A stretch of 64,000 nucleotides of DNA, taken from positions 2,666,001-2,730,000 of the forward strand of contig NC_007510.1 of NCBI RefSeq assembly GCF_000012945.1, given 5' to 3'. A model generated the notes under the pieces. That model made no database searches. It had not been told where the DNA came from and saw nothing but the letters and a program-made list of their open reading frames with translations. The translations under genes and the position numbers were made by a program. Shown piece after piece: positions 1-10,600 of the stretch (its first letter is position 1; every line of letters starts with the position of its first letter). This stretch comes from Burkholderia lata. Its GTDB lineage: Bacteria; Pseudomonadota; Gammaproteobacteria; Burkholderiales; Burkholderiaceae.

Positions 1-194
1 GCGCCCACGTAGACCAGCACCAGCAGGATCGCGAGGAACTCCGCTTCCAGCAGCATCCAGATCGCGGCGGCGTTGAAGAACGCCAGCACAAGGAAAAGCG
101 CAGACGCCACCGGGTTGCGCGAAGTGATCACCTTCAGCCCTGATACCACCAGGAGCAGCGCGAAGATGTAGAACAGTACGGTCGTGAATTCCAT
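1..194 (-). CDS. nuoJ: NADH-quinone oxidoreductase subunit J, N-terminal part
   Basis: The first 64 codons of a gene cut by the window edge. The peptide starts MEFTTVLFYIFALLLVVSGL and continues with a second hydrophobic stretch (about residues 30-60), as in NuoJ, a membrane-arm subunit of complex I that carries a flexible helix in the proton path. It lies 112 bases beyond the stop of nuoI on the same strand, which is the standard nuo order (I then J). The start ATG at 194 is the only plausible one. The rest of the gene lies outside the window, so completeness cannot be judged. Confidence 0.9.
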   Translation of the reverse strand, partial: MEFTTVLFYIFALLLVVSGLKVITSRNPVASALFLVLAFFNAAAIWMLLEAEFLAILLVLVYVG

Positions 195-306
195 GATTAC
201 CGGTTCATCGTTAGGCCATAGTCAGGCGCGGCTTGCGGGACGCTCTTGCGAGCCGCACCCGTCGCGGCGGCTCGGCCCGTACTTCGGGCCGGCACTGCAA
301 ACACAA

Positions 307-795
307 TCAACGATACGGCGCGTCGGCAGCCTTCGCCGCGGCGATGTCCTTCTCGTAGCGATCGCCCACTGCGAGCAGCATTTCCTTCGTGAAATACAGG
401 TCGCCGCGCTTTTCGCCGTGGTACTCGAGAATCTGCGTCTCGACGATCGAATCGACCGGGCAGCTCTCTTCGCAGAAACCGCAGAAGATGCACTTCGTCA
501 GGTCGATGTCGTAGCGCGTCGTGCGGCGCGTGTTGTCCGCGCGCGTTTCCGATTCGATCGTGATCGCCATCGCGGGGCACACGGCCTCGCACAGCTTGCA
601 CGCGATGCAGCGCTCTTCGCCGTTTTCGTAGCGGCGCAGCGCATGCAGCCCGCGGAAACGCGGCGAAATCGGCGTCTTTTCTTCCGGGAACTGCACGGTG
701 ACCTTGCGCTTGAACGTGTAACGGCCGGTCAGCGCGAGCCCCTGCAGGAGCTCGGTCAGGAAGAAGGTCTTAAAGAAGTGTTGGATTGCGCTCAT
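307..795 (-). CDS. nuoI: NADH-quinone oxidoreductase subunit I (ferredoxin-type)
   Basis: 162 residues. It carries two complete CxxCxxCxxxCP motifs (Cys63, 66, 69, 73 and Cys102, 105, 108, 112), which hold the two [4Fe-4S] clusters N6a and N6b that pass electrons from NuoG towards NuoB in the peripheral arm of complex I. Length is normal for the family. The N-terminal amphipathic segment (about residues 1-20) probably packs against the membrane arm. The start is the ATG just downstream of nuoH on the same strand (12-base gap), consistent with one long nuo transcript. Confidence 0.97.
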
Positions 796-807
796 GATTT
801 CGTCCGA

Positions 808-1875
808 TTACTTCACCCAGATGTTGAGCGGCGACATCATCCAGAAGCCGACCACGACCACCCAGACCACCGTGACGGGCAGGAACACCTTCCAGCCCAA
901 GCGCATGATCTGGTCGTAACGGAAACGCGGGAACGTCGCGCGAACCCAGATGAACACCGACAGCAGCGCGAATATCTTCAGCACCAGCCAGAAGATGCCC
1001 GGAATGAACGACAGGAATTCGAACGGTGCATCCCAGCCGCCGAGGAACAGCGTCGCGGTCAGCGCCGAGATCACGATCATGTTGATGTACTCGGCGAGGA
1101 AGAACAGCGCGAACGCCATACCCGAGTAATCGATCATGTGACCGGCAACGATTTCCGACTCCCCTTCCACCACGTCGAACGGGTGGCGGTTCGTTTCGGC
1201 GATGCCCGAGATGAAGTACACGACGAACGCCGGCAGGAGCGGCAGCCAGTTCCACGACAGGAAGTTCACGCCGTGGCCGGCGAAGAAGCCGTGCTGCTGC
1301 GAACCGACGATTTCCGACAGGTTCAGGCTGCCGGCCGTCATCAGCACCAGCACCAGCGCGAAGCCCATCGAGATTTCGTACGACACCATCTGTGCCGCGG
1401 CGCGCATCGCGCCGAGGAACGCGTACTTCGAGTTCGATGCCCAGCCCGCGAGAATCACCGCGTACACGCCGATCGACGAGATCGCCATCGCGTACAGCAG
1501 GCCCGCGTTGACGTTCGCGAGGACCGCTTCGGCCTGGAACGGGATCACGGCCCACACGGCGAACGCCGGCACGACGGTCATCACCGGCGCGATCAGGTAC
1601 AGCCAGCGGCTGGCGGCGCTCGGCTGAATGACTTCCTTCAGCAGCAGCTTCAGCACGTCGGCGATCGGCTGCAGCAAGCCGCCGGGGCCGACGCGGTTCG
1701 GGCCGAGACGCACGTGCATCCAGCCGATCAGCTTGCGTTCCCACAGAATCAGGTACGCGACGCACAGCAGGATGACGACGGAGACGACGAGGATGCGCAC
1801 GATTGCCCACACCGTCGGCCATGCGAAGCCGAGAAGCTGGGACCCGCCCGCGTTGATCGTATCGAACAAGCTCAT
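808..1875 (-). CDS. nuoH: NADH-quinone oxidoreductase subunit H
   Basis: 355 residues with about eight hydrophobic segments. This is the membrane subunit of complex I that joins the peripheral and membrane arms and forms much of the quinone-binding cavity. Conserved charged loops typical of NuoH are visible, including a segment ending [19 protein letters not shown] (about residues 46-64) and a [11 protein letters not shown] segment (about residues 230-240). The ATG directly abuts the nuoG stop with no spacer, so its ribosome-binding site lies inside nuoG and translational coupling is likely. Confidence 0.97.
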   Translation of the reverse strand: MSLFDTINAGGSQLLGFAWPTVWAIVRILVVSVVILLCVAYLILWERKLIGWMHVRLGPNRVGPGGLLQPIADVLKLLLKEVIQPSAASRWLYLIAPVMTVVPAFAVWAVIPFQAEAVLANVNAGLLYAMAISSIGVYAVILAGWASNSKYAFLGAMRAAAQMVSYEISMGFALVLVLMTAGSLNLSEIVGSQQHGFFAGHGVNFLSWNWLPLLPAFVVYFISGIAETNRHPFDVVEGESEIVAGHMIDYSGMAFALFFLAEYINMIVISALTATLFLGGWDAPFEFLSFIPGIFWLVLKIFALLSVFIWVRATFPRFRYDQIMRLGWKVFLPVTVVWVVVVGFWMMSPLNIWVK

Positions 1876-4206
1876 TTACGCCTTCTCCACCACCAGTTCA
1901 CCGGACAGGCTGCCGAGCGCTGCGCCGGCAGGCGTTGCCGCCGACACGCGAACGACGGTCTCCGCAAGATTCGCGTCGCGCACGGCCGGCAACTGCACCG
2001 CACGCTCGCCCTGGCGCACGCGCACCGCGTCGCCTTCCTTCAAGCCCAGCTTGTCGAACAGCGCGGCCGGCAGGGCTGCGGCATTCGCCGCCTTCGCGGC
2101 GGTCGTCAGGTGCAGCGCACCTGCGCGGCGCACGAGTGCGTCGGCGTGATAGATCGGCACATCGGCCAGGCGCTCGAAACCGCCGTTCGCGGCATTCGCC
2201 GCGACGCGCACCGGCGCGACCGACGTCTGGTTCGACAGGCGGCCCGCGACGCCGGCATCGCCGAGCGCGGCGAGACGCACTTCTTCCGAGGTCTCGTATT
2301 CGAAGTTCGGCAGGCCGAGCACGCTGCCCAGCACACGCAGCACCTTCCAGCCCGGACGCGTGTCGCCGAGCGGGCGCACCACGCCGTTGAAGCTCTGCAC
2401 GGTGCCTTCCGCATTCACGTACGTACCGGCCGTTTCCGTGAACGGCGCAACCGGCAGCAGTACGTCGGCGTAGTCGAGGCCATGCTTGAACGGCGACATC
2501 ACGACAACCATTTCCGCCTGGTTCAGCGCGGCGAGTGCCTGCGCCGGATCGGCGGTGTCGAATTCCGGTTCGACGTTCAGCAGCACGTAACCCTTGCGCG
2601 GCTGCTCGAACGCTTCGCGTGCGTTCAGGCCGCCTTCGCCCGGCAGTGCGCCGACGACGTGCGCGCCGACCGTGTTGGCCGCTTCCGTCAGGAAGCCGAA
2701 CGTGGCGCCGGTGTTGTCGGCGATCCACTTGGCGACGGCGTGCAGCTTGGCGAATTCCGGATGGCGGACCGCGACGTTGCCGAGCAGCACCGCGCGGCGT
2801 TCGCCGTTCGCGAGCGACTGGGCGACAGCCTGCGCGGCCGGCGATGCCGTGACGCCTGCCAGCGCGTCGGGCAGTGCGACGCCGCGCAGTTGCGCGACGG
2901 CCGCTGCGATACCGGCCAACTGGTCGAGCCATGCCGACGGCGCTGCAACGATGCGCTGCGCGGTCGGGATCAGTGCGTCGTCACCGGTTGCGTGCAGGAA
3001 GTGCAGCTTCGCGCCGTTCTTCGCGGCCTGACGCAGGCGCGAGGCGAACAGCGGGTGGTCGCGGCGCAGGAACGAACCGACGACGAACGCGGCATCCACG
3101 TTCGACAGGTCGGCGATCGGCATGCCGAGCCACGGTGCGCCCTGGACCGGCGCCGAGAAATCCTGCTGACGCAGACGGAAGTCGACGTTCGGCGTCTTCA
3201 GTTCGTTGGCGAGCTGCTTCACGAGGAACAGCTCTTCGGCCGTGCTGTGCGCGCTCGCGAGCATCGCCAGCGCGTTCGCGCCGTGATCCGCGGCGATGCC
3301 CTTCAGGCCCTTCGCGACGTATTCGAGTGCGGTCTGCCAGTCGGTTTCGATCCACTGGCCGCCCTGCTTCAGCATCGGCTTCGTCAGGCGCTCTTCGCTG
3401 TTGAGGCCTTCATACGAGAAGCGATCCTTGTCCGAGATCCAGCATTCGTTGATGGCTTCGTTCTCGAACGGCAGCACGCGCATCACGCGGTTGTTCTTCA
3501 CTTGCACGACGAGGTTCGCGCCGACGGAATCGTGCGGGCTCACCGACTTGCGGCGCGACAGTTCCCACGTACGGGCGCTGTAGCGGAACGGCTTGCTGGT
3601 CAGCGCGCCGACCGGGCACAGGTCGATCATGTTGCCCGACATTTCGGAATCGACCGTCTTGCCGACGAACGTCGTGATTTCCGAATGCTCGCCGCGGCCC
3701 AGCATGCCGAACTCCATCACGCCGGCGATTTCCTGGCCGAAGCGGACGCAGCGCGTGCAGTGGATGCAACGCGACATTTCTTCCATCGAGATCAGCGGGC
3801 CCACATTCTTGTGGAACACCACGCGCTTCTCTTCCGAGTAACGCGACGACGACTTGCCGTAACCGACCGCCAGATCCTGCAGCTGGCATTCACCGCCCTG
3901 ATCGCAGATCGGGCAGTCGAGTGGGTGGTTGATGAGGAGGAATTCCATCACCGACTGCTGCGCCTTCACGGCCTTGTCGGATTGCGTATGGACGATCATG
4001 CCGGCCGACACGGGGGTCGCGCAGGCAGGCACGGCCTTCGGCATCTTCTCGACTTCGACGAGACACATCCGGCAGTTGGCCGCAACCGACAGTTTCTTGT
4101 GATAGCAGAAGTGAGGAATGTACTTGTCCGCCTTGTGCGCAGCCTGGATCACCATGCTGCCTTCGGGCACCTCGACCTTCTTGCCGTCTATTTCAAGTTC
4201 AACCAT
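1876..4206 (-). CDS. nuoG: NADH-quinone oxidoreductase subunit G
   Basis: 776 residues, the large iron-sulfur subunit of the complex I peripheral arm. An N-terminal [2Fe-2S] ferredoxin domain has Cys34, 45, 48 and 62. It is followed by the CPICDQGGEC region (about residues 98-107) and a SRCIHCTRCVRFG segment for further [4Fe-4S] clusters, and then a long molybdopterin-oxidoreductase-like domain that is degenerate and non-catalytic in this family. The C-terminal half is Ala-rich, as in related beta-proteobacteria. It is separated from nuoF by 82 bases and abuts nuoH. Confidence 0.97.
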   Translation of the reverse strand: MVELEIDGKKVEVPEGSMVIQAAHKADKYIPHFCYHKKLSVAANCRMCLVEVEKMPKAVPACATPVSAGMIVHTQSDKAVKAQQSVMEFLLINHPLDCPICDQGGECQLQDLAVGYGKSSSRYSEEKRVVFHKNVGPLISMEEMSRCIHCTRCVRFGQEIAGVMEFGMLGRGEHSEITTFVGKTVDSEMSGNMIDLCPVGALTSKPFRYSARTWELSRRKSVSPHDSVGANLVVQVKNNRVMRVLPFENEAINECWISDKDRFSYEGLNSEERLTKPMLKQGGQWIETDWQTALEYVAKGLKGIAADHGANALAMLASAHSTAEELFLVKQLANELKTPNVDFRLRQQDFSAPVQGAPWLGMPIADLSNVDAAFVVGSFLRRDHPLFASRLRQAAKNGAKLHFLHATGDDALIPTAQRIVAAPSAWLDQLAGIAAAVAQLRGVALPDALAGVTASPAAQAVAQSLANGERRAVLLGNVAVRHPEFAKLHAVAKWIADNTGATFGFLTEAANTVGAHVVGALPGEGGLNAREAFEQPRKGYVLLNVEPEFDTADPAQALAALNQAEMVVVMSPFKHGLDYADVLLPVAPFTETAGTYVNAEGTVQSFNGVVRPLGDTRPGWKVLRVLGSVLGLPNFEYETSEEVRLAALGDAGVAGRLSNQTSVAPVRVAANAANGGFERLADVPIYHADALVRRAGALHLTTAAKAANAAALPAALFDKLGLKEGDAVRVRQGERAVQLPAVRDANLAETVVRVSAATPAGAALGSLSGELVVEKA

Positions 4207-4288
4207 GATGGTGAATGGTCCTTAACCTATTTCCGCCCGTTCGCGCCTTCGCCCGACCGTGCGCTCAAATTCCGCAACCGGGTTCGCT

Positions 4289-5599
4289 TCAGGCTGCCGC
4301 CGCGTGCGCGTGGCCGCCGACCATGCAGTGCTTGTGCTCGACGTGGTACGCGAATTCGTCCCAGTAGTGCTTGAGCATCCCGCGTACCGGCATCGCCGCC
4401 GCATCGCCGAGTGCACAGATCGTGCGGCCCATGATGTTCTCGGCAACCGAGTTCAGCAGGTCCAGATCTTCCTGGCGGCCTTCGCCGTGCTCGATACGAT
4501 TCACGACGCGATACAGCCAGCCGGTGCCTTCACGGCACGGCGTGCACTGACCGCACGATTCTTCGTAGTAGAAGTACGACAGGCGCAGCAGCGAGCGCAC
4601 CATGCAGCGCGTCTCGTCCATCACGATCACCGCGCCGGAACCGAGCATCGAGCCCGCCTTCGCGATCGAATCGTAGTCGAGATCCGTCTGCATCATGATG
4701 TCGCCCGGGATCACCGGCGCCGACGAACCGCCCGGAATCACGGCCTTGATCTTCTTGCCGCCGCGCATCCCGCCTGCGAGCTCCATCAGCGTCGCGAACG
4801 GCGTGCCGAGCGGCACTTCATAGTTGCCCGGACGCTCGACGTCGCCCGACACCGAGAAAATCTTCGTGCCGCCGTTGTTCGGCTTGCCGATCTCGAGGTA
4901 ATTCTGCGGCCCGATGGACAGCAAGAACGGCACCGCGGCGAACGTCTCGGTGTTGTTGATCGTGGTGGGCTTGCCGTACACGCCGAAGCTCGCCGGGAAC
5001 GGCGGCTTGAAGCGCGGCTGGCCCTTCTTGCCTTCGAGCGACTCGAGCAGTGCCGTTTCTTCGCCGCAGATGTACGCGCCGTAACCGTGGTGCGCGTGCA
5101 GCTGGAACGAGAATTCCGAGCCCATGATGTTGTCGCCGAGGAACCCGGCAGCGCGCGCTTCATCGAGCGCGGCTTCGAAGCGTCGATACACTTCGAAGAT
5201 TTCGCCGTGGATGTAGTTGTAGCCGACGGTGATGCCCATCGCGTACGCGCCGATGGCCATGCCTTCGATCAGCGCGTGCGGGTTCCAGCGCAGGATGTCG
5301 CGATCCTTGAACGTGCCCGGCTCGCCTTCGTCCGAGTTGCAGACGAGGTACTTCTGCCCCGGGAACTGACGCGGCATGAAGCTCCACTTCAGGCCGGTCG
5401 GGAAGCCCGCACCGCCACGGCCACGCAGGCCCGACGCCTTGACGTCGGCGATCACCTGCTCGGGCGGAATCTTTTCTTCGAGAATGCGGCGCAGCTGCTT
5501 GTAGCCGCCGCGCGCAACGTAATCTTCGAGATGCCAGTTCTCGCCGTTCAGACCAGCGAGGATCAGCGGTTTGATGTGACGGTCGTGGAGGGACGTCAT
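4289..5599 (-). CDS. nuoF: NADH-quinone oxidoreductase subunit F (NADH/FMN binding)
   Basis: 436 residues. NuoF oxidises NADH via FMN and hands electrons to cluster N3. The glycine-rich [15 protein letters not shown] segment (about residues 60-75) is the NADH/FMN site, and Cys349, 352, 355 plus Cys395 fit the N3 [4Fe-4S] ligands ([11 protein letters not shown]). The start ATG overlaps the nuoE stop as ATGA, a standard coupling arrangement. The C-terminus is His/Ala-rich, which is unremarkable. Confidence 0.97.
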   Translation of the reverse strand: MTSLHDRHIKPLILAGLNGENWHLEDYVARGGYKQLRRILEEKIPPEQVIADVKASGLRGRGGAGFPTGLKWSFMPRQFPGQKYLVCNSDEGEPGTFKDRDILRWNPHALIEGMAIGAYAMGITVGYNYIHGEIFEVYRRFEAALDEARAAGFLGDNIMGSEFSFQLHAHHGYGAYICGEETALLESLEGKKGQPRFKPPFPASFGVYGKPTTINNTETFAAVPFLLSIGPQNYLEIGKPNNGGTKIFSVSGDVERPGNYEVPLGTPFATLMELAGGMRGGKKIKAVIPGGSSAPVIPGDIMMQTDLDYDSIAKAGSMLGSGAVIVMDETRCMVRSLLRLSYFYYEESCGQCTPCREGTGWLYRVVNRIEHGEGRQEDLDLLNSVAENIMGRTICALGDAAAMPVRGMLKHYWDEFAYHVEHKHCMVGGHAHAAAA

Positions 5600-6081
5600 T
5601 TCGAGAGCTCCTCAAGCAGCTGGTCGATCTTCTCGCGGCTCATGAAGCTGCACATTCTGTGATTGTTCACCAGCAGCACCGGCGCATCGCCGCACGAGCC
5701 CATGCATTCGCCTTCCTTCAGCGTGAACTTGCCGTCGGGCGTGGTCTCGCCGAAGCCGATGCCGAGCTTCTGTTTCAGGTAGTCGGCAGTCGCTTCCGCG
5801 CCACCGTCCGGGCCGAGCTGGCACGGCAGGTTCGTGCAGAGCGTGATCTTGTGCTTGCCGACCGGGTTGAGCTCGTACATCGTGTAGAACGTCGCGACTT
5901 CCTGCACGGCAACGGCCGGCATGCCGAGATAGTCCGCGACGAACTGCATCAGTTCGGGCGACAGCCAGCCGTGCTCTTCCTGAGCAACGGCCAATGCCGA
6001 CATCACGGCGGACTGTTTCTGATCGGCGGGATACTTCGTCAACGCTCGATCGATTTCCTTCAGGCCTTCAGCTGAGATCAT
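5596..6081 (-). CDS. nuoE: NADH-quinone oxidoreductase subunit E
   Basis: 161 residues from the ATG at 6081 ([14 protein letters not shown]). An upstream in-frame start would add only seven residues. It is a thioredoxin-like [2Fe-2S] protein (cluster N1a) with ligands Cys82, Cys87, Cys126 and Cys130 (CTNLPC and CMGSC). It works with NuoF in the NADH dehydrogenase module. The stop overlaps the nuoF start. The 173-base gap to nuoD upstream is the largest between cistrons in this stretch of the operon and contains a strong hairpin, listed separately. Confidence 0.97.
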   Translation of the reverse strand: MISAEGLKEIDRALTKYPADQKQSAVMSALAVAQEEHGWLSPELMQFVADYLGMPAVAVQEVATFYTMYELNPVGKHKITLCTNLPCQLGPDGGAEATADYLKQKLGIGFGETTPDGKFTLKEGECMGSCGDAPVLLVNNHRMCSFMSREKIDQLLEELSK

Positions 6082-6223
6082 TTTCAGACACGACTCTTTC
6101 AATTCCTACCGAACGAACAACCTGCCGCACATTGGGGTGCATGGACGGCAGACCTGGCGCTCACTCTGTTGACAGCTTGCGAAGCCGCGCCGGTTCAGCG
6201 CGCATCGCGTGTGACTTGCTGCT

Positions 6224-6247
6224 CGCCGCCCGCTCGCGCGGGCGGCG
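6224..6247 (-). other. Perfect GC hairpin between nuoD and nuoE
   Basis: A perfect 10-bp inverted repeat (CGCCGCCCGC / GCGGGCGGCG) with a 4-base loop starts a few bases after the nuoD stop codon. No T-run follows it on the minus strand, so it does not look like an intrinsic terminator. It could protect the 3' end of a processed upstream mRNA segment or set the ratio of upstream to downstream cistrons. The function is inference only. Confidence 0.6.
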
Positions 6248-6254
6248 CTAACCA

Positions 6255-7508
6255 TTAGCGATCGATTTCGCCGAACACGATGTCCTGCGTACCGATGATC
6301 GTGACGGCGTCGGCGATCATGTGACCGCGCGCCATTTCGTCGAGCGACGCCAGGTGCGCGAAACCCGGTGCGCGAATCTTGAGGCGATACGGCTTGTTCG
6401 CACCATCCGACACGAGGTAGATGCCGAACTCACCCTTCGGATGCTCGACCGCCGCGTACGCTTCGCCTTCCGGCACATGGAAACCTTCGGTGAAGAGCTT
6501 GAAGTGGTGAATCAAGTCTTCCATGTTGGTCTTCATGCCAACGCGCGACGGCGGTGCAACCTTGTGATTGTCCGTCATCACCGGGCCCGGATTCTTGCGG
6601 AGCCACTCAATACACTGTTTCGCGATGCGGATCGACTGGCGCATTTCTTCGACGCGCACCAGATAGCGGTCGTAGCAATCGCCGTTCACGCCGACCGGCA
6701 CATCGAAATCCATGCGATCGTACACTTCGTACGGCTGCTTCTTGCGCAGATCCCAGGCGATGCCCGAGCCGCGCAGCATCGGGCCCGTCAGGCCCATCTG
6801 CAGCGCACGTTCCGGGCTGACCACGCCGATCCCGACCAGACGCTGTTTCCAGATCCGGTTGTCGGTGAGCAGCGTTTCGTATTCGTCGACGCACTTCGGG
6901 AAGCGCGCGAAGAAGTCGTCGATGAAGTCGAGCACCGAGCCGCTGCGCGCTTCGTTCATCTTCGCGAGCGCCTTCTCGTTGCGAATCTTCGACGCCTTGT
7001 ATTGCGGCATTGCGTCAGGCAGGTCGCGGTAGACGCCGCCCGGACGATAGTACGCCGCGTGCATCCGGGCGCCGGACACCGCTTCGTACACGTCCATCAG
7101 GTCTTCGCGTTCGCGGAATGCGTACAGGAACACGGCCATCGCGCCGACGTCGAGTGCGTGTGCGCCGATCCACATCAGGTGGTTCAGCACGCGCGTGATC
7201 TCGTCGAACAGCACGCGGATGTACTGCGCGCGCTCAGGCACTTCGATGCCGAGCAGCTTTTCGATCGCGAGCACGTAGCCGTGCTCGTTGACCATCATCG
7301 ACACGTAGTCGAGACGGTCCATGTACGGCACGGACTGGATGAACGTCTTGGATTCCGCGAGCTTTTCCGTCGCGCGGTGCAGCAGGCCGATGTGCGGATC
7401 GGCACGCTGGATGACTTCGCCGTCGAGCTCGAGCACGAGGCGCAGCACGCCGTGCGCTGCCGGGTGCTGCGGGCCGAAGTTGAGCGTGTAGTTCTTGATT
7501 TCTGCCAT
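6255..7508 (-). CDS. nuoD: NADH-quinone oxidoreductase subunit D
   Basis: 417 residues, the 49-kDa-type subunit related to NiFe-hydrogenase large subunits. With NuoB it forms the quinone reduction site. The N-terminal segment [20 protein letters not shown] (about residues 10-29) is the family signature, including the His that lines the quinone pocket. The gene begins 9 bases after the nuoC stop, with an AAGGGGG ribosome-binding sequence lying over the nuoC stop. NuoC and NuoD are separate here, not fused as in E. coli. Confidence 0.97.
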   Translation of the reverse strand: MAEIKNYTLNFGPQHPAAHGVLRLVLELDGEVIQRADPHIGLLHRATEKLAESKTFIQSVPYMDRLDYVSMMVNEHGYVLAIEKLLGIEVPERAQYIRVLFDEITRVLNHLMWIGAHALDVGAMAVFLYAFREREDLMDVYEAVSGARMHAAYYRPGGVYRDLPDAMPQYKASKIRNEKALAKMNEARSGSVLDFIDDFFARFPKCVDEYETLLTDNRIWKQRLVGIGVVSPERALQMGLTGPMLRGSGIAWDLRKKQPYEVYDRMDFDVPVGVNGDCYDRYLVRVEEMRQSIRIAKQCIEWLRKNPGPVMTDNHKVAPPSRVGMKTNMEDLIHHFKLFTEGFHVPEGEAYAAVEHPKGEFGIYLVSDGANKPYRLKIRAPGFAHLASLDEMARGHMIADAVTIIGTQDIVFGEIDR

Positions 7509-7517
7509 GACGCCCCC

Positions 7518-8120
7518 TTAATGTTTCAGACCGCCATAGCGATCCTCGCGGATCACGCGCGGCGTGATTTCGCGCGGTTCGATCGTCACCGGCTGGTACA
7601 CGACCCGCTTCTCTTCCGGGTCGTAACGCATTTCGACATAGCCCGACACCGGGAAGTCCTTGCGGAACGGATGGCCGATGAAGCCGTAGTCGGTGAGGAT
7701 GCGGCGCAGGTCGGGGTGGCCTTCGAACACGATGCCGTACAGGTCGAACGCTTCGCGCTCGTACCAGTTCGCGGAGGTCCAGATGTCGACCAGCGATGCC
7801 ACGATCGGCAGGTCGTCGTCCGGCGCGAATGCGCGCAGGCGCAGACGCCAGTTGTTCGTGACCGACAGCAGGTGCGACACGGCCGCGAAACGCGGGCCGT
7901 CGTAGGCACCGTCGCCGAAGGTCTGGTAGTCGACGCCGCACAGGTCGAGCAACTGCTCGAAACGGAGCTTCGGATCGTCGCGCAGCATCTTTGCGACTTC
8001 GAGGTAATCGCTCGCCTTTACGACGAGCGTCAGTTCACCGATCGCTTCGGTGAGGCTCACCACGCGCGCGCCGAGCGCGGCTTCGAGGTTTGCCTTGAGG
8101 GTCTCGATTTTGCTTGCCAT
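7518..8120 (-). CDS. nuoC: NADH-quinone oxidoreductase subunit C
   Basis: 200 residues, the 30-kDa-type subunit of the complex I peripheral arm. The signature [20 protein letters not shown] (about residues 117-136) is clear, followed by the RRILTDYGF segment. Length fits a stand-alone NuoC. It lies between nuoB and nuoD with short gaps on both sides (21 and 9 bases), so it is in the same transcript. Confidence 0.97.
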
Positions 8121-8141
8121 ATTGAGGGGACGCTCGGGGCT

Positions 8142-8621
8142 TTATTGACGGGCGATGGTATTGGTGCGGCGGATCTTCGCCTGAAGCTGGATCACGCCGT
8201 AGACCAGCGCCTCGGCCGTGGGCGGACAGCCCGGCACGTAGACGTCGACCGGCACGATCCGGTCGCAGCCGCGGACCACCGAGTACGAGTAGTGGTAGTA
8301 GCCACCGCCGTTCGCGCACGATCCCATCGAGATCACCCAGCGCGGTTCGGCCATCTGGTCGTACACGCGACGCAGCGCGGGTGCCATCTTGTTGCAGAGC
8401 GTGCCAGCGACGATCATCACGTCCGACTGACGCGGGCTCGGGCGAAACACGACGCCGAACCGGTCCAGGTCATAACGGGCTGCGCCCGCATGCATCATTT
8501 CGACGGCGCAACACGCGAGCCCGAACGTCATCGGCCACAGCGAGCCGGTACGCGTCCAGTTGATCAGCTTGTCAGCCGTCGTGGTGACAAACCCTTCCTT
8601 CAAGACCCCTTCGATACTCAT
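8142..8621 (-). CDS. nuoB: NADH-quinone oxidoreductase subunit B
   Basis: 159 residues from the ATG at 8621 ([20 protein letters not shown]). A longer frame reaches 8663 but gives a non-family N-terminus. NuoB carries the terminal cluster N2 that reduces quinone. The unusual tandem Cys37-Cys38 (LACCAVEMM), with Cys102 and Cys132 (GSCANGG and VPGCPP), are the expected ligands. It is preceded by nuoA with a 62-base gap. Confidence 0.97.
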   Translation of the reverse strand: MSIEGVLKEGFVTTTADKLINWTRTGSLWPMTFGLACCAVEMMHAGAARYDLDRFGVVFRPSPRQSDVMIVAGTLCNKMAPALRRVYDQMAEPRWVISMGSCANGGGYYHYSYSVVRGCDRIVPVDVYVPGCPPTAEALVYGVIQLQAKIRRTNTIARQ

Positions 8622-8683
8622 TTGCTTTCCACTCCAGACGAGCGACCGAGCGTGGCCGCCCATGCAAACCGGCGATTAACCCA

Positions 8684-9043
8684 TCACTCCCAGTCGAGCC
8701 CGCCTTTCTTCCAGATATAGGCAAAGCCCAGCAGGAATTCGAGCAGAAAAATCATCATTGCGATGAAACCCGGCCAGCCGATATCCCGGAGCGCGACGCC
8801 CCACGGAAACAGGAAAGCGGTTTCGAGATCGAAGATGATGAACAGGATGGCGACGAGGTAGTACCGGACGTCGAATTTCATCCGGGCGTCTTCAAAGGCT
8901 TCGAAGCCGCACTCGTACGGTGCGTTCTTCTCGACGTCCGGCTTGTTGGGACCAAGGAGCTTGCCGATGCTGACCAGCGCTATACCTAAACCAGTGCCCA
9001 CGAGGAGGAACAACAAGACGGGGTAATAGGCTGCGAGGTTCAA
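8684..9043 (-). CDS. nuoA: NADH-quinone oxidoreductase subunit A
   Basis: 119 residues with three hydrophobic segments (about 5-25, 60-80 and 90-110), the small membrane subunit at the arm junction of complex I. The conserved loop [20 protein letters not shown] (about residues 40-59) contains the Cys that changes exposure between active and deactive forms. The first gene of the operon starts with TTG at 9043, preceded by AGAGGA about six bases upstream, and I see no ATG alternative that preserves the N-terminus. The promoter should lie between 9044 and 9154. Confidence 0.95.
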
Positions 9044-9154
9044 GGCAATCCTCTATCGGTTGGTTCTGAGCGTCCGGAGAATACCACTATCCGGCGGAAG
9101 GGATCATTTCGGAGTGCATGCGATCGCAAGACAACCGCAAGCACACTCCAGAAA

Positions 9155-9187
9155 TGAAAAATGCCAGCCACTAGAAGCGGCTGGCAT
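9155..9187 (-). terminator. Intrinsic terminator after tRNA-Leu
   Basis: On the minus strand ATGCCAGCCGCT pairs with AGTGGCTGGCAT (12 bp, one G-U) around a 3-base loop, followed by TTTTTC. It starts 11 bases beyond the tRNA 3' end, so it ends the secG/tRNA-Leu transcript and insulates the nuo promoter. Confidence 0.85.
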
Positions 9188-9197
9188 TGAGTAACTT

Positions 9198-9282
9198 TGG
9201 TGCCGACGGCGAGACTCGAACTCGCACAGCTTTCGCCACTACCCCCTCAAGATAGCGTGTCTACCAATTTCACCACGTCGGC
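9198..9282 (-). tRNA. tRNA-Leu (anticodon GAG)
   Basis: 85 nucleotides including an encoded CCA. Acceptor arms GCCGACG / CGTCGGC pair perfectly. The anticodon stem CTATC/GGTAG encloses the loop TTGAGGG with anticodon GAG, and the long variable arm and GTTCGAGTC T-arm are those of a class II leucine tRNA. It is transcribed in the same direction as secG and sits about 110 bases beyond it, so co-transcription is possible. Confidence 0.97.
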
Positions 9283-9394
9283 ACTGCATGCAACCGGGGT
9301 TGTAACTACTTGTTTCCCGCGAATCGCTTCAAGAATTAAATTCTAACCCGAGTTCCAGAATTGTTCAACGCACAATCGCAAAAAATTTAACTTT

Positions 9395-9772
9395 TTATTT
9401 CGGGACGTCCTGGCCCGGCGCACTTGCAGCCGAACCTGCGGCAGCGGATGCCGCGACAGCCGGCGCCGATGCTGCAGGTGCCGATGCCGGTGCGGTCGCA
9501 ACCCCACCCAGCACGCCTGCCGACGGCGTCGACTTGTACGAACCGAGGTACGTCAGCGCGAGCGTCGCGACGAAGAAGATCGTTGCGAGAATGCCCGTCG
9601 TACGCGACAGGAAGTTCGCCGAGCCCGTTGCACCGAACAGGCTGCCCGACGCGCCGCTGCCGAACGCAGCGCCCATGTCGGCACCCTTGCCGTGCTGCAG
9701 CAGCACGAGACCAATCACACCAAGTGCAGACAGCACCTGCACCACAATAATCAGCGTCTTGAATAACAGCAT
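9395..9772 (-). CDS. secG: Protein translocase subunit SecG
   Basis: 125 residues from the ATG at 9772 (MLLFKTLIIVVQVLSALGVI). A GTG three codons upstream is possible. There are two membrane segments (about 1-22 and 50-72) with the conserved GLVLLQHGKGADMGAAFG loop between them. A low-complexity Ala/Pro/Ser tail of about 45 residues is longer than in E. coli but usual in Burkholderia. SecG assists the SecYE channel in SecA-driven export. It follows tpiA by 72 bases on the same strand. Confidence 0.93.
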   Translation of the reverse strand: MLLFKTLIIVVQVLSALGVIGLVLLQHGKGADMGAAFGSGASGSLFGATGSANFLSRTTGILATIFFVATLALTYLGSYKSTPSAGVLGGVATAPASAPAASAPAVAASAAAGSAASAPGQDVPK

Positions 9773-9844
9773 CACACCCACCCGAATGGATCAGGCGACC
9801 GGAACGACCGGCCACCGTCATGGTTCAATTCGATCCCGGACCGC

Positions 9845-10600
9845 TCAACGCGCGGCCCGGCAGATCGCCAGGAAATCTTCCGCCTTCAGCGACGCGCCGC
9901 CGATCAGGCCGCCGTCGATGTCCGGCTGCGCAAACAGCTCTTCCGCGTTGTCCGGCTTAACGCTGCCGCCGTACAGCACGGACACGTCCGCCGCACCCTT
10001 TGCCGCGAGACGCGCACGCAGGAACGCGTGCACGTCCTGTGCCTGCGCCGACGTCGCGCTCTTGCCCGTGCCGATCGCCCAGACCGGCTCGTATGCGACG
10101 ACGATGCGCGTCGCTTCGTCAGCCGTCAGCACGGCCAGCACTGCGTCGAGCTGCGCACCGACCACCTGCTCGGTCGCACCCGACTCGCGCTCGTCGAGCG
10201 TCTCGCCAACGCACACGACTGGCGTGAGCCCCGCTGCGAGCGCGCGCTGCGTCTTCGCGGCGACCGTCTCGTTGCGTTCGCCGTGATACGCGCGGCGCTC
10301 CGAGTGACCGACGATCGCATAGCGTGCGCCGAACTCCGCGACCATCGCGGCCGCGACTTCACCGGTGAACGCGCCCTGTTCGTGCGCCGACACGTCCTGC
10401 GCACCCCAGGCGACACGGCCGCCGTCGAGCTGCGCCTGAACCTGCGCGAGATACGGGAACGGCACGCACACGCCGATCGACGTTTCGGCCGCCACCGCGC
10501 CCGCGCCCTGCACCACTTCGTTCAGCAACGCCTGGTTGCCGGCCAGCCGGCCGTGCATCTTCCAGTTGCCGATCACACGCTTAGTTCTCTGTTTCGACAT
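9845..10600 (-). CDS. tpiA: Triosephosphate isomerase
   Basis: 251 residues, a TIM barrel that interconverts glyceraldehyde-3-phosphate and dihydroxyacetone phosphate in glycolysis and gluconeogenesis. Visible active-site elements are GNWKMHG (Lys14), IVGHSERR with the catalytic His (about residue 98), and [14 protein letters not shown] with the catalytic Glu and the flexible loop 6 (about residues 168-180). The phosphate-binding YGGSVKP segment is near residue 215. The tpiA-secG-tRNA-Leu-nuo order is common in beta-proteobacteria. Confidence 0.97.
   Translation of the reverse strand: MSKQRTKRVIGNWKMHGRLAGNQALLNEVVQGAGAVAAETSIGVCVPFPYLAQVQAQLDGGRVAWGAQDVSAHEQGAFTGEVAAAMVAEFGARYAIVGHSERRAYHGERNETVAAKTQRALAAGLTPVVCVGETLDERESGATEQVVGAQLDAVLAVLTADEATRIVVAYEPVWAIGTGKSATSAQAQDVHAFLRARLAAKGAADVSVLYGGSVKPDNAEELFAQPDIDGGLIGGASLKAEDFLAICRAAR

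Noticed and set aside
184..4374. 1396-codon open frame on plus across nuoG-nuoI
   Set aside because: It runs antisense to well-identified nuo genes, has the His/Arg/Ala-rich composition of a shadow frame in high-GC DNA, and matches no domain.
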